Assembly (NCBI GenBank): GCA_023409265.1
Contig: JAEYHZ010000014.1
Span: 434,001 to 498,000, forward strand
Source: Bacillota bacterium
GTDB taxonomy: Bacteria > Bacillota > Clostridia > Acetivibrionales > DSM-1351
DNA: 64,000 nucleotides
Reading direction: 5' to 3'
Shown in pieces: positions 9,392-18,613 of this stretch. The notes beneath the pieces are model-generated. The model was given only the letters and a program-made list of their open reading frames with translations. It was not told where the DNA came from and ran no database searches. The translations under genes and the position numbers were made by a program. The first letter of the stretch is position 1; each line of letters opens with the position of its first letter.

Positions 9392-9623
9392 TAAGTTCTG
9401 ATCAGCGCTTTTCGACCATTACCGATAGTCTCAGTATATATATTATTCAGTTAAAAACAATAGAAATATTGCTGTTAATTATATATATATTGCTGTACAA
9501 TTAAAGTAGCTGATCTTAGAGCCTGTCTAATATCTGCTTGTGTTCCATTTTTGGTGGATTTTGTGTCAGGCAAGGCAAATTTTTGAAGTAATAATTTGTT
9601 TATTGGGGAGAATAGTTAAGAAA

Positions 9624-10463
9624 ATGAGTAATAACAGATATGATTTTCCAAAGCAGCAGATTAATAGATTAAATGCTGAGCTGCTTTATGTAAGCATATC
9701 GAAGTATGGAGCAGACTGGGAGAGCACTCCTCATATCCACCAGTTTACCGAGATATTTTATGTTCTCAAGGGTAAAGGGCGTTTTATGATAGATAGCCAT
9801 ACATTCGATGTACGGGAGAATGATTTTATTGTGGTAGCTCCTGGTGTGGAGCATACTGAGTATTCTCTAAATGATGCACCTCTTGAGTATGCGGTTGTTG
9901 GAATTCAGGGGGTGAACTTTTTTCAGAATGATAATAACACTTCTCTGACTTACAAAGTATATAACTATCCTTCATACCGTGAAGAACTTATGTTCTATAT
10001 AAGAATGATTGTTCGTGAAACGAAAAGCAGCGAGATATATAGTCAGGAAATATGCAACAATCTACTTGAGCTGCTCATAATTACTCTGATAAGGAAGGGA
10101 GACTTTTTTATTTCGGCTGAAGCAGTACAGCCTGGCAATAAAGAATGCGATAAAATTAAAAGATATATCGACTTAAATTATCAGCAAAATATAAAGCTTG
10201 AGGACTTGGTTTCAGTTTCTCATATCAATAAATATTACTTGGTGCATTCTTTTAAAAAGGCATATGGAATTACGCCTATAAATTATCTCATAAAAAAAAG
10301 GATCGATGAAAGTAACCATCTGTTACAATCAACAAATAATTCCATATCCAACATATCAAGGATAGTAGGTTTTTCTTCACCCACATACTTCTCACAGATT
10401 TATAGGAAAGTCACCGGAATATCTCCAACGGATTTCAGGCACCGGAGAAACTGTGAAAAATAA
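9624..10463 (+). CDS. AraC family transcriptional regulator with cupin sensor domain
   Basis: A 279-residue regulator. An N-terminal cupin-like ligand domain (HIHQFTEIFYVLKGKGRF, about residues 36-53, then VAPGVEH) is followed by two AraC helix-turn-helix motifs (KLEDLVSVSHINKYYLVHSF and ISNISRIVGFSSPTYFSQIY) and the closing KVTGISPTDFR. The frame is open a further 28 codons upstream, to 9540. GGGGAG at 9605 suits the ATG at 9624, and the family domain starts there. It is divergent from the GH112 gene, which it probably activates in response to a sugar. It converges with the lactonase gene at 10472, with only eight bases between them. Confidence 0.9.
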   Translation: MSNNRYDFPKQQINRLNAELLYVSISKYGADWESTPHIHQFTEIFYVLKGKGRFMIDSHTFDVRENDFIVVAPGVEHTEYSLNDAPLEYAVVGIQGVNFFQNDNNTSLTYKVYNYPSYREELMFYIRMIVRETKSSEIYSQEICNNLLELLIITLIRKGDFFISAEAVQPGNKECDKIKRYIDLNYQQNIKLEDLVSVSHINKYYLVHSFKKAYGITPINYLIKKRIDESNHLLQSTNNSISNISRIVGFSSPTYFSQIYRKVTGISPTDFRHRRNCEK

Positions 10464-10471
10464 TTTTTAAC

Positions 10472-11428
10472 TCACCGGTCTTTTTTCACGCTCAATGCTT
10501 TTGCAGGATTTTCGCAGGTCAATTTATTTATCTCCTGTCTTGATATACCTGCATTAAGCATTTTAAATATAAAATCATTGAGAATATAGTCCAGTCCAAT
10601 CGTTCCGCCATAGCTTGACAGGCGCTGGTTTGTGGTATCAAGGCCAATCAGGATTTGTGACTCGTATCCTGAACCAATAAGTTTCTTGAGCAATTCTATT
10701 TCTATTTCATCACTGTGGTACTTAGGTCTTCCGATTGTGTCATACTCCAGAAAAACACCGGCCTGAACCATCTCCATATGAAAGGAGGGATCATAATAGG
10801 CCCTGTCCAGGTGGCATAATATGATCCCGGATGCAGGAACCTTTAAATCGGTAAGGAACCGTACCACGCTTAATGCGTCGTGCCTGTTCTCCATATGGCA
10901 CATGACAGGTGCTCCTGTCAGCAGCGCAGCTTCTGCTGCCGAGGAAAACAGTTTTTTATGTTTATCGTCAACACCGTTCCCCTCAACAGCCGTTTTAATA
11001 ATTCCCGCCTTTGCACCTGTCCTTAGCAAGGGTTTTCCGGAGTCACCGTCCGCAAACATTCCAATTTGTATCTCATCCAGGAATAACTGCGTCAATTGGT
11101 TCTGACTCATTTTATAAATCCAATGGTCAGCTTCATAGAAAACAAGTTTATGGAATCCGGTAGATGCAATAATATTGACTCCGGAATCCTGTGATGCCCG
11201 TAGAAGATAATCGGCCATCCTGCCGCAGCCCACAGGCTGGGCATCCACAATGCTTGTTCCTCCCGACTCCTTGTAAAGCAACAGCTCCCGGGTTGATTTA
11301 TCCAGGTCATCCATGTATAGTGCCCGGTTAATATCATAGGATTTGCCTTTTCGTATAAACAGATGCTCATGGCATTGGCAATAACCCAACTCATGTTGGC
11401 TTATCCTTCCTAACACTGTTTGAATCAT
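10472..11428 (-). CDS. Phosphotriesterase-family metal-dependent lactonase
   Basis: A 318-residue cytoplasmic amidohydrolase-fold enzyme. The binuclear-metal ligands are all visible: His20 and His22 in CHEH, the bridging Lys145 in GIIKTAVEG, His178 (MCHMEN), His206 (LCHLDRA) and Asp264 (IGLDTTNQ). Bacterial phosphotriesterase homologues of this kind in sugar clusters are typically lactonases, some acting on phosphorylated aldonolactones. It is the last gene of the ten-gene run that starts at 19978, four bases after the aldolase gene. It would open a sugar lactone before later oxidation or cleavage; the exact substrate is not known. Confidence 0.85.
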   Translation of the reverse strand: MIQTVLGRISQHELGYCQCHEHLFIRKGKSYDINRALYMDDLDKSTRELLLYKESGGTSIVDAQPVGCGRMADYLLRASQDSGVNIIASTGFHKLVFYEADHWIYKMSQNQLTQLFLDEIQIGMFADGDSGKPLLRTGAKAGIIKTAVEGNGVDDKHKKLFSSAAEAALLTGAPVMCHMENRHDALSVVRFLTDLKVPASGIILCHLDRAYYDPSFHMEMVQAGVFLEYDTIGRPKYHSDEIEIELLKKLIGSGYESQILIGLDTTNQRLSSYGGTIGLDYILNDFIFKMLNAGISRQEINKLTCENPAKALSVKKDR

Positions 11429-11432
11429 AAAA

Positions 11433-12077
11433 TCATTCCCTTGCCAGCTTGATTCTTTTAATAAATTCTTCAGCAGTCCGTGTTATTGAATCAAAATCAC
11501 CTGTTTTGGCACCTGCTGTCAGACTGCCTCCTGCGCCCACAGCCACGGCTCCTGCCTTAATCCATTCTGCAACATTTTCAACACTGACTCCCCCTGTAGG
11601 CATAAGCTGTGCCTGCGGTAAAGGCCCTTTAATTGCTTTTATTATCTTTGGTCCGAACAATTCTCCGGGGAATATCTTCACAATTTCGGCACCAGCCTCC
11701 ATACATTGGACTGTTTCCTTTATTGTCATTGCTCCCGGAATATAAGCTATATTATATCTTCCGCATAATTTCGCAGTTTCGGAATCAAAGCAGGGGCTTA
11801 CAATGTATTGTGCACCAGATAATATGGCTATTCTGGCAGTTTCCGAATCCAGCACTGTTCCGGCTCCGATAAGTACTTTTTCGGCATCATAGCTGTCTGT
11901 CAGTTCTCTGATTATATTTTCAGCACCCGGTACGGTAAAAGTTATTTCAATTGAAGTAACACCGCCCTTGACACAGGCTTCAATTATTTTTGAAGCCTCC
12001 CGGGCACTTTCTGCTCTTATGACAGCAACCAGCCCGGCATCTTTAATTTTTTTTATTATTTCACTTTTTGTATTCAT
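11433..12077 (-). CDS. 2-dehydro-3-deoxy-phosphogluconate (KDPG/KHG) aldolase
   Basis: A 214-residue class I aldolase that splits 2-keto-3-deoxy-6-phosphogluconate into pyruvate and glyceraldehyde 3-phosphate, or the related 4-hydroxy-2-oxoglutarate. The Schiff-base lysine is Lys134 (AEIVKIFPGE), the general base is Glu44 (SIEITF), and the phosphate-binding end MPTGGVSVEN is present. A GTG at 12089 is in frame, but the GGAGGG ribosome site lies inside those four codons, so I take the ATG at 12077. No dehydratase is encoded in the operon. That suggests the deoxy group arises elsewhere, for instance from a GH105 product. Confidence 0.92.
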   Translation of the reverse strand: MNTKSEIIKKIKDAGLVAVIRAESAREASKIIEACVKGGVTSIEITFTVPGAENIIRELTDSYDAEKVLIGAGTVLDSETARIAILSGAQYIVSPCFDSETAKLCGRYNIAYIPGAMTIKETVQCMEAGAEIVKIFPGELFGPKIIKAIKGPLPQAQLMPTGGVSVENVAEWIKAGAVAVGAGGSLTAGAKTGDFDSITRTAEEFIKRIKLARE

Positions 12078-12146
12078 TCTACCCTCCACAAGTTATAAAA
12101 TCTTCAGCCGAGATATCTGATACCCTCAGAACGGCTTTAAAGTTAA

Positions 12147-13118
12147 CTACCTTCGTATATAATCGCCGTTCACAACATAGCGGCTATCCTTTCCGGACAG
12201 AATATCTATCACATTCTGTGCCGACATTAATGCCATTTTTTCAACTGCCTCATGGGTATGTGCTCCGGCGTGGGGTGTTGCTATTACATTATCAAATTCA
12301 AACAGAGGAGATATTCCCGGAGGCTCCTTATCAAATGCATCCAACCCTATGCCCCCAATTTTCCCTGATTTCAAGCCGTCATATGCTGCCTGCTCGCTTA
12401 TCAGACCGCCTCTTGAAGTATTGATAATAATTACTCCGTCCTTCATGCGGCTAATGGAATTTTCATCTATGATATTTAGAGTGCTTTCTGTAATTGGAAG
12501 ATGTAAAGATATGAAATCAGACTGGCTTACTACCTCTTGCAAGGTACATTTCCTGATATTGTGTTCATTTGCAAAATTCTCATCAAAATAGGGATCATAG
12601 GCCAGGATATTCATTGAAAACCCTCTTGCACGCAGTGCCACCGCTTTTCCTATAGCTCCAAGCCCAAGAATCCCCATTGTTTTTTTGAATATTTCCTTGC
12701 CTGAGGTTCTAGGCCATTTTTCAGTTTTAACCTGGGAATCAAGAAAGGTTATTTTTCTGGCAACGGCTATCATCAGCCCAATTGCCATATCTGCAACCGA
12801 TTCGGAGTTGGCACCCGGTGTATTTGTAACAAGGATACCTCTTTCTCCGGCCGCCCTTATATCTACTCTTTCAAAACCGACACCGTACCTGGAAATTACT
12901 TTCAAGGTTTCCGGAGCTTTTTTTATCACATCTTCAGTTATATAATCAAGACCTGCAATATACCCGTCAACACCATCCAGCAGCGGAATCAGTTCTTCTT
13001 CGGTAAGCGGATGGTCATAGGGATTGAATACGACCTCATCAGCGAAATCCTCTATCAGCCTGACAGCTTCGGAATTTTTATTATTTCTTAATGAAGTCGG
13101 TGTAACCAAAATCTTCAT
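12147..13118 (-). CDS. D-isomer-specific 2-hydroxyacid dehydrogenase (phosphoglycerate-dehydrogenase-like)
   Basis: A 323-residue NAD-dependent oxidoreductase. The Rossmann fingerprint GLGAIGKAVALRA is at about residues 152-164. The catalytic Arg (NTSRGGL), Glu (FDKEPP) and His (ATPHAGAHT) are in order. The length matches short SerA/hydroxypyruvate-reductase enzymes without an ACT domain. It follows the cupin gene by 27 bases and precedes the aldolase by 69. Since it is an operon member, a catabolic role such as reducing a 2-keto sugar acid or oxidising a 2-hydroxy acid is more likely than serine biosynthesis. Confidence 0.88.
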   Translation of the reverse strand: MKILVTPTSLRNNKNSEAVRLIEDFADEVVFNPYDHPLTEEELIPLLDGVDGYIAGLDYITEDVIKKAPETLKVISRYGVGFERVDIRAAGERGILVTNTPGANSESVADMAIGLMIAVARKITFLDSQVKTEKWPRTSGKEIFKKTMGILGLGAIGKAVALRARGFSMNILAYDPYFDENFANEHNIRKCTLQEVVSQSDFISLHLPITESTLNIIDENSISRMKDGVIIINTSRGGLISEQAAYDGLKSGKIGGIGLDAFDKEPPGISPLFEFDNVIATPHAGAHTHEAVEKMALMSAQNVIDILSGKDSRYVVNGDYIRR

Positions 13119-13145
13119 AAACTCACCCTTTTCATATTCAATTTA

Positions 13146-13730
13146 TTAGTCCCATTTTGGATTATCACGGACTACAGGTACGCCGTTCTCTTCAACAACT
13201 ATCTTTCTGTAGCCTTTTGTTTCGATGGTTTTATAGTCATGTCCGGCGTCTGCTCTGAAGGTAAAGAAGGTAATGAAGGGTTCTTTTCCCGTATTAATAC
13301 TTCTATGTGCATATCTCTGCGGAACGTAAATGGCTTTTCCGGGAGACAGTGTTTCAAGTTTCCAGTCTCCTTCGGGGTTTTCCAGAAGCATATAGCCCTG
13401 TCCGCTTAAGCAATAATATACTTCTGCAGTTTCCAGAATGCTGTGAAAATGTCCTTTAGTCATATAATACTCATTTCCTATTTTCCCCGGATAGGTTATA
13501 CTGGTTCCGAAAGCCAGATCCCCTGAATTTTCCGGGGCTCCCAACTCATAAAACTCATATATTACAGGATCATCCTTCTCTAAAACAGCTTTGCATGCCC
13601 CGGTATCCCAGAACATATTTTCCATCTGGGACAGCTTTCTTTTTGTGGAGTTTTTGGTACCGGACAGCCCGTTAATCAAATCAAAATCAACAGTAAATGC
13701 CTGATCCCAGTTTGTCGCAATGTCATCCAT
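13146..13730 (-). CDS. Cupin-type glucose-6-phosphate-isomerase family protein
   Basis: A 194-residue single-domain cupin of the type first known as archaeal phosphoglucose isomerase. The metal ligands are visible as His94 and His96 (TKGHFHS), Glu103 (TAEVYY) and His142 (YAHRSIN). An in-frame GTG at 13739 overlaps the GAGGTG ribosome site, so the ATG at 13730 is the better start. It follows the shikimate-dehydrogenase-like gene by ten bases. Normal glycolytic isomerase would be encoded elsewhere. In this operon a keto/aldose isomerisation of an unusual sugar is likely, possibly the step done by KduI in pectin degraders (inference). Confidence 0.88.
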   Translation of the reverse strand: MDDIATNWDQAFTVDFDLINGLSGTKNSTKRKLSQMENMFWDTGACKAVLEKDDPVIYEFYELGAPENSGDLAFGTSITYPGKIGNEYYMTKGHFHSILETAEVYYCLSGQGYMLLENPEGDWKLETLSPGKAIYVPQRYAHRSINTGKEPFITFFTFRADAGHDYKTIETKGYRKIVVEENGVPVVRDNPKWD

Positions 13731-13740
13731 ATATATCACC

Positions 13741-14679
13741 TCACCTTAAACTGTTTGCAAGTTTTTCAAGTCTGTGGAGTTTTTCGCCTTTTATATCAAC
13801 ATGGAATACTTCTGCTATGACCTGAGTCCAGCCATGTATAAAATAGATCCATCCATCCTCAATAAACAAATTGCGCTTTTCCTTCTGTTCTTGGGCCTGA
13901 ACCATAAATTTCAGGTCACCGCGGTAATTGAGCTCCCATACAAGGCTGTTGTCAGGAAACAGGCCTTTGTCGGTAAGAGGTGAACCAGGTCTGTCCTTGC
14001 CCAATCCTGTTGCATTTATTATTAAAGAATATGGCTTCATATTTTTCATTACTTCATCGTTATCCTTTGCTTCGGGGCATAAATAGTACTCCAGCTTTAC
14101 ACCGGGATGCATCCCGTCCAGCTTGGCCTTTGCAGAATCCAGCCTTTCCTGGCTTCTGTTGGTTATAATTATTTTAGAAGGAATATTATCCCCGTGTTCC
14201 TTTTTCATGAGATATGAACTTATGGCCAAGGCACTTCCGCCTGCCCCCATTATCAATACCTCTCCGCCGTACTCCTTCCAGAAGTTTTCCGGAATAAAGT
14301 TCTCCATGGCCAAACCGCTTGAAATTGGGTCCTTTGCATAACCTTCCAGCCTTCCGTCCTTTTTGGAGATGGAGGACAATTCTTCGAACATTTCGGCATA
14401 TGTATCAAGATATTCGAAGCTTCCCCTGGCTGCATTATATAAATCGATTTTATGGGTGGTGACCAAAGCACCAAGCGACAATTTATCGTTTTTGATAAAC
14501 TCTACCGTATCACGGTATTTTTGTGGATCTGCATGAATTTCAATATCTATTCCCTTTATTATTGCATCCTTTAAACCCAGTTCCTCCGCCCATAGAGGAA
14601 AGACTTTCATAATAGATGATTTCGTTGTTGTGACGCCTATAAAATACATTGTAGGCTGCGTTGCGTTGGTAAATTCCAT
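13741..14679 (-). CDS. Shikimate-dehydrogenase-like NAD(P) oxidoreductase
   Basis: A 312-residue protein with the two-domain shikimate dehydrogenase layout. The N-terminal substrate region has GVTTTKSSIMKVFP (place of the usual G-x-P-x-x-H-S motif) and VTTHK with the catalytic-position Lys. The Rossmann domain shows MGAGGSALAI, then INATGLG and a C-terminal HGW motif. The usual Asn/Asp partners and the HS substrate motif are altered. It is therefore probably not the aromatic-pathway AroE but a sugar-acid or polyol dehydrogenase recruited to this operon. It lies 51 bases after the GH105 gene. Confidence 0.8.
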   Translation of the reverse strand: MEFTNATQPTMYFIGVTTTKSSIMKVFPLWAEELGLKDAIIKGIDIEIHADPQKYRDTVEFIKNDKLSLGALVTTHKIDLYNAARGSFEYLDTYAEMFEELSSISKKDGRLEGYAKDPISSGLAMENFIPENFWKEYGGEVLIMGAGGSALAISSYLMKKEHGDNIPSKIIITNRSQERLDSAKAKLDGMHPGVKLEYYLCPEAKDNDEVMKNMKPYSLIINATGLGKDRPGSPLTDKGLFPDNSLVWELNYRGDLKFMVQAQEQKEKRNLFIEDGWIYFIHGWTQVIAEVFHVDIKGEKLHRLEKLANSLR

Positions 14680-14730
14680 ATAAATCGCCTTCCTGTCTAT
14701 AAATTTTATATATAAATTGTGGGTTATATA

Positions 14731-15693
14731 TCAACGAGATTTGTAAAATTCCTGTGCCGCTGCTTCCATTAACAGGAAGAAGGACTGCCCCTCGGCTGCT
14801 ATTCCCGGCCTGTCAAAGAAAGGTGCTCCGCAGACCCCCTGAACAAATCCGATGTCATCCACCTTGGCATATGCAGCCTTTTTCATGGTTTCTGCAAAGG
14901 TCAGGTATGAATCGCCAAGCCAGCCTGCCTTCATTCCCCTGTAGATGGTATAAGCCAGCATCTGGGCCAGGTTGGTTTCTATAAAGGAATCCTTATTGTC
15001 CAGGACATCGTGAAAGAGTCCGTCTGTTCTCATATAACCCAAGCAGGTGTCTAGTACTGTTTTAACAAAGTTTATCAGTTCATTCTTTTCGGCGTTTAAT
15101 TCTTCAGGAAGCGTGGCTATAACTCTTGTGACCCCGGCCAGGGCCCATCCGTTTCCAACTCCCCAGCAGTCTCTTCTGGCAAAATCATTTTTACTCTCAT
15201 CCCATATATGTGAAAACAACTTTTTTTCAGCATCAAAAAGAAGGGAGATATAACCGTTTATTTGTTTCAGGGCATCCTGATGATAGCCTGCGGCAGACAG
15301 GAAGGGCGGAGACATATAAAAGGAATCGACCCACATCTGTGGTTTTTCTATGACGTGATATATTATTCCCTCTTTGTTCCTTGGAGCCTTTTCCAATAAC
15401 CAGTTTAACAGCTTTTGTACTGCAGAGCCCAATTCAGGGTCTTTGGTCACTTCCGAGGCATAGAGCACCGCTTCGCCGATTCCGGCAGGGTCAGTCACAG
15501 CAGATGTATTTCCGATTGCGGCGAGCCTGCCGTCTGCAAGCTGATTCAGAACTGCTGCTTTTGACATCTGTATAACCAGCTCTTTTTCGCCCATTTCCAA
15601 AAATGCCTGTGCTGCCACTCCCTGCTCCCAGGAATATCTTTGCATACTCAGTAGGGCCTGTTTTACCTTTTCAGTTATTGCATTATTTTCCAT
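14731..15693 (-). CDS. GH105 unsaturated (rhamno)galacturonyl hydrolase
   Basis: A 320-residue (alpha/alpha)6-barrel enzyme of the GH88/GH105 group. It hydrates and removes a terminal 4,5-unsaturated uronic acid left by polysaccharide lyases, releasing 4-deoxy-5-keto-uronate. Asp123 in MWVDSFYMSPP fits the catalytic aspartate. The substrate motif RRDCWGVGNGWAL and the C-terminal AEGQSFF are present. There is no signal peptide, so it acts on imported oligosaccharides. The frame stays open to 15726, but AAAGGTGA precedes the ATG at 15693, ten bases after the isomerase stop. GH88-type activity on other uronyl sugars cannot be excluded. Confidence 0.88.
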   Translation of the reverse strand: MENNAITEKVKQALLSMQRYSWEQGVAAQAFLEMGEKELVIQMSKAAVLNQLADGRLAAIGNTSAVTDPAGIGEAVLYASEVTKDPELGSAVQKLLNWLLEKAPRNKEGIIYHVIEKPQMWVDSFYMSPPFLSAAGYHQDALKQINGYISLLFDAEKKLFSHIWDESKNDFARRDCWGVGNGWALAGVTRVIATLPEELNAEKNELINFVKTVLDTCLGYMRTDGLFHDVLDNKDSFIETNLAQMLAYTIYRGMKAGWLGDSYLTFAETMKKAAYAKVDDIGFVQGVCGAPFFDRPGIAAEGQSFFLLMEAAAQEFYKSR

Positions 15694-15703
15694 ATGGTCA
15701 CCT

Positions 15704-16663
15704 TTATTCAAACATTGCTCTGGCAATTATTTTTTGACTTTCCAGGGAATCGGAATTTTTTTGTGCTTCCAGCAATGCTTTCATATCTATTTTGTCTGCT
15801 ATATTTTCAAATACTTTCAAAGTCTTGAAACAATGACTGCAGGCTTTTATGGGATCTACCTTTCTTGCGTCGAATTCCTGCGATATCCATCCGTCATACT
15901 TCAACTTTTTGAGATAATAAATAAATTCCAGAGTTTCTATGTGATGCACCGATGCGAAAATCATATCTTCATCGGTACTTCCGTAATTATCGTTGATGTG
16001 GACTCCAAAGAGCTTATTTGCATTCATTGCTTTAACCACTGCTTCTCCTGGATTTTCCCTGGCCAGAAGTGCGTGACCGAAATCAAGATTGATACCTACA
16101 TTTTCAGCGTTTATGAGCTTTGAAAACATCAGAACTGTACTGGTACAGTCAAGTAAAATATGGCTTCTGGGTTCTCTGGCTTTATATTCAATGGCTATCT
16201 TGTAATTTTTATCGTAATCGGCAACCTCTTTAATGCCATCCATTTCATATTTCCATAGATCCTCATAATTATCCTGGAACGGATAATCAAACCCGTCCTG
16301 GCCCGGCCATAAACACATTTGACCGGCCCCCAGTTCCTTGCCCAGATCCACCGCAGTTCTAGAAAAATCTACTGCTCTTTTGCGGGCTGCAGGATCTCCC
16401 GAGGTAAAAGCTCCTTTTTGAAAATCCTCTCCATCCCAGACATTGGGATTTATTGACATTACCTGGATATTCCTATCGTTACAGAATTTCTTTACCTCTT
16501 TAAAATTTTTTTCATTAACATGCGTGGGATAAACCAGTTCAACTCCGTTCAAACCTTCAATTTCCGAAGCTTTCTCAAGCTTTTGCAAGGCGGCATCCCT
16601 TGAAGCATCGTAATTATATGCTGAATCCATTACCCATAAGCATATTGATAATTTATTGAACAA
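15704..16663 (-). CDS. Xylose-isomerase-like TIM-barrel sugar isomerase/epimerase
   Basis: A 319-residue AP-endonuclease-2-type TIM barrel. Metal-site features are visible: the Glu in AIEYKAREPRSH, NLDFGHAL, GVHINDNYGS and the C-terminal Glu in ISQEFDAR. LWPGQDGFDYPFQ recalls rhamnose/tagatose-type isomerases, but the assignment is by eye. It would interconvert an aldose and ketose or epimerise a ketose. It lies 63 bases after the MalG-type permease and ten bases before GH105, firmly in the transport/catabolic operon. Confidence 0.85.
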   Translation of the reverse strand: MFNKLSICLWVMDSAYNYDASRDAALQKLEKASEIEGLNGVELVYPTHVNEKNFKEVKKFCNDRNIQVMSINPNVWDGEDFQKGAFTSGDPAARKRAVDFSRTAVDLGKELGAGQMCLWPGQDGFDYPFQDNYEDLWKYEMDGIKEVADYDKNYKIAIEYKAREPRSHILLDCTSTVLMFSKLINAENVGINLDFGHALLARENPGEAVVKAMNANKLFGVHINDNYGSTDEDMIFASVHHIETLEFIYYLKKLKYDGWISQEFDARKVDPIKACSHCFKTLKVFENIADKIDMKALLEAQKNSDSLESQKIIARAMFE

Positions 16664-16726
16664 ACCTGCTCCTCCTCAATCTTTATTGGTACAGCAAAAT
16701 TAATTTGGGCAACTCCCTGTATACAC

Positions 16727-17551
16727 CTAACCTTTAACTGCAGCGGCTGAAAGACCGCTAATCAGGCTCTTTGAAAAGGCCGAAAACAGCAGGAGTATGG
16801 GAAGCGTTGTAAGTGACAGACCCAGCACCTGAGCCGCGGTATCATTTCTAAAGGTTGTGGAAAGCTGACGGATTCCGAGCGGAATGGTATACAGTCTTTC
16901 ATTGCTTACAACCACCAGAGGAGTCAATAAATTGTTCCAGGACCATAGGAAAGCTAAAAGTGCAAGTGTCATGCACGCGGCTCTCATAAACGGCAGTGCT
17001 ATCTTCACAAACAGCGTGAATTCATTACAGCCGTCGATTCTGGCACTTTCCATTACTTCATCGGGAATTGCAGAGCTTGCAAACTGTGTCATCCAGAAAA
17101 CACCGAAGGCACTGGCAGCCGGCGGAATAATCAACGGAAGAAGAGAATTTCTCCAGCCAATGGCCTGCATTTCTATAACAAAAGCAACAAGACCCAATTG
17201 CATTGGAATCATCATGGTAATCATAATAGATGAGAATAATGTTTTCTTGAACAAAAACTTGTATTTTGCAAAGGCAAAACCTGCCATAGCACAGACAATA
17301 ACAGTTAATACTGCTGAGCCCCCTGCAACAATAACTGAATTCTTATAAAAGGCCAGTATATCTATTGAAAAAAGTGTTTTGATATTTTCGCTTAAATAAT
17401 TACCCGGAAGAAATTTCATCCCCGTAAAGAGGTCGTTTGTATAGTAGGTTCCCATAATTAACATAGTGTAAAAAGGTAGTATGGCTACAATCGAAATAAA
17501 TAAAATCAATATAAATCCGATTATATTAAGTCCTTTTTTCTTGAACATCAT
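16727..17551 (-). CDS. Sugar ABC transporter permease, MalG type
   Basis: A 274-residue membrane permease with about six hydrophobic segments, the first at about residues 10-31. The EAA loop is DEVMESARIDGCNEFTLFVKIALP. It overlaps the MalF-type permease by four bases (17548-17551). Together with the 18614-19978 lipoprotein it forms a CUT1 importer without its own ATPase. The GH105 and isomerase genes downstream suggest uptake of unsaturated uronic-acid oligosaccharides (inference). Confidence 0.92.
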   Translation of the reverse strand: MMFKKKGLNIIGFILILFISIVAILPFYTMLIMGTYYTNDLFTGMKFLPGNYLSENIKTLFSIDILAFYKNSVIVAGGSAVLTVIVCAMAGFAFAKYKFLFKKTLFSSIMITMMIPMQLGLVAFVIEMQAIGWRNSLLPLIIPPAASAFGVFWMTQFASSAIPDEVMESARIDGCNEFTLFVKIALPFMRAACMTLALLAFLWSWNNLLTPLVVVSNERLYTIPLGIRQLSTTFRNDTAAQVLGLSLTTLPILLLFSAFSKSLISGLSAAAVKG

Positions 17552-18504
17552 TCCTCACCTCTCTTCATAATATAGTTGGCAATCAGCGTCAGAACTCCTA
17601 TAAATACAAACAAGCCATACGCTATTGAAGATCCGTATCCAAAATTCATAACTGTACCGAAGGCAGTATCATATAATAGCCAAACACCGGTCAGACAGGC
17701 ATTATCCGGTCCTCCCACCAAAGGCTGCCCCTGTGAGGTAAACATCATAAAGGGTTCTTCAAAAATCTGAAAGCATCCTATCATTGTGGTAAGAACTACA
17801 AATATGAAAACCGGTTTAAGGAGCGGTACCGTAATTTTGAAAAATTTCTGCACGGGATTGGCACCATCTATATCACCAGCCTCATAAAGCTCCGGATTAA
17901 TGTTAGTTATTCCTGCTAAAAACAGAATGGAAGTATATCCGTAATATCTCCATATTGTGATCAAACTGATCATTATTCTTGACGGCCAGGGTTCTCCAAG
18001 CCAGTTAATATTCTCTTTAATCAGTCCCAAACCAGACAACAATGCATTTATATTTCCGAACTGGTAATCAAACAGAATTCCAAATATTAAACCGAGTGCT
18101 ACCGGAGTTGTAAGGTAGGGTAAAAAGTTAAATAATCTGAAGGTATCTTTTCCTATCATACTTTTGCTGCTCAACATTGCCGCTACAACCATTCCAAGGA
18201 AAATCTGCACCGGAATAATCATAAGCATAAAGAGAAGAGTATTTCCTAAAGCGCTGTAAAAACGTTCATCTTTTATCAAGTTCACATAATTCTGAATCCC
18301 TACAAAAATCTTTTTATCAAATCCATTCCAAGCAGTAAGACTTATATAAAAAGTAAACAGTATCGGGAATATGGTAAAGGCAATCCAAATCAAAAAATAT
18401 GGAGATATAAAAATGTAGGGTGCTATCTTTATACCTAAATTTATTTTATTTGATGAAGTGCCTTTACTTGGTTGTCCGGCTTTGTAAGTTAAATTCTTAA
18501 CCAA
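17548..18504 (-). CDS. Sugar ABC transporter permease, MalF type
   Basis: A 318-residue permease. A hydrophilic N-terminal tail of about 28 residues precedes the first membrane helix (APYIFISPYFLIWIAFTIF). The EAA loop is INPELYEAGDIDGANPVQKF. It is separated from the binding-protein gene by 109 bases that contain a strong hairpin, and overlaps the next permease by four bases. Confidence 0.92.
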   Translation of the reverse strand: MVKNLTYKAGQPSKGTSSNKINLGIKIAPYIFISPYFLIWIAFTIFPILFTFYISLTAWNGFDKKIFVGIQNYVNLIKDERFYSALGNTLLFMLMIIPVQIFLGMVVAAMLSSKSMIGKDTFRLFNFLPYLTTPVALGLIFGILFDYQFGNINALLSGLGLIKENINWLGEPWPSRIMISLITIWRYYGYTSILFLAGITNINPELYEAGDIDGANPVQKFFKITVPLLKPVFIFVVLTTMIGCFQIFEEPFMMFTSQGQPLVGGPDNACLTGVWLLYDTAFGTVMNFGYGSSIAYGLFVFIGVLTLIANYIMKRGEE

Positions 18505-18570
18505 TCATCTCACCTTCACTTTTAAAAGTATTGTTAATATATAGAATGCACGAATGGTAGGACATTTGAT

Positions 18571-18605
18571 GAGAAAAGATACTGCGGAAAACAGTATCTT
18601 TTCTC
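18571..18605 (-). promoter_or_regulatory. 14-bp perfect hairpin between binding-protein and permease genes
   Basis: gagaaaagatactg (18571-18584) pairs perfectly with 18592-18605 across a seven-base loop, starting nine bases after the binding-protein stop. No T-run follows on the minus strand. A role as an mRNA 3'-end stabiliser or partial terminator, giving excess binding protein over permeases, is likely. Confidence 0.65.
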
Positions 18606-18613
18606 ACATTTTA

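Noticed and set aside
9521..9590. Possible end of an insertion sequence (gagcctgtctaat... and ggcaaggcaaa)
   Set aside because: It has the look of clostridial repeat ends, but no second copy, inverted partner or transposase is in the window.
16884..17348. 154-codon open frame on the plus strand
   Set aside because: Antisense to the MalG-type permease; composition reflects the complementary coding strand.
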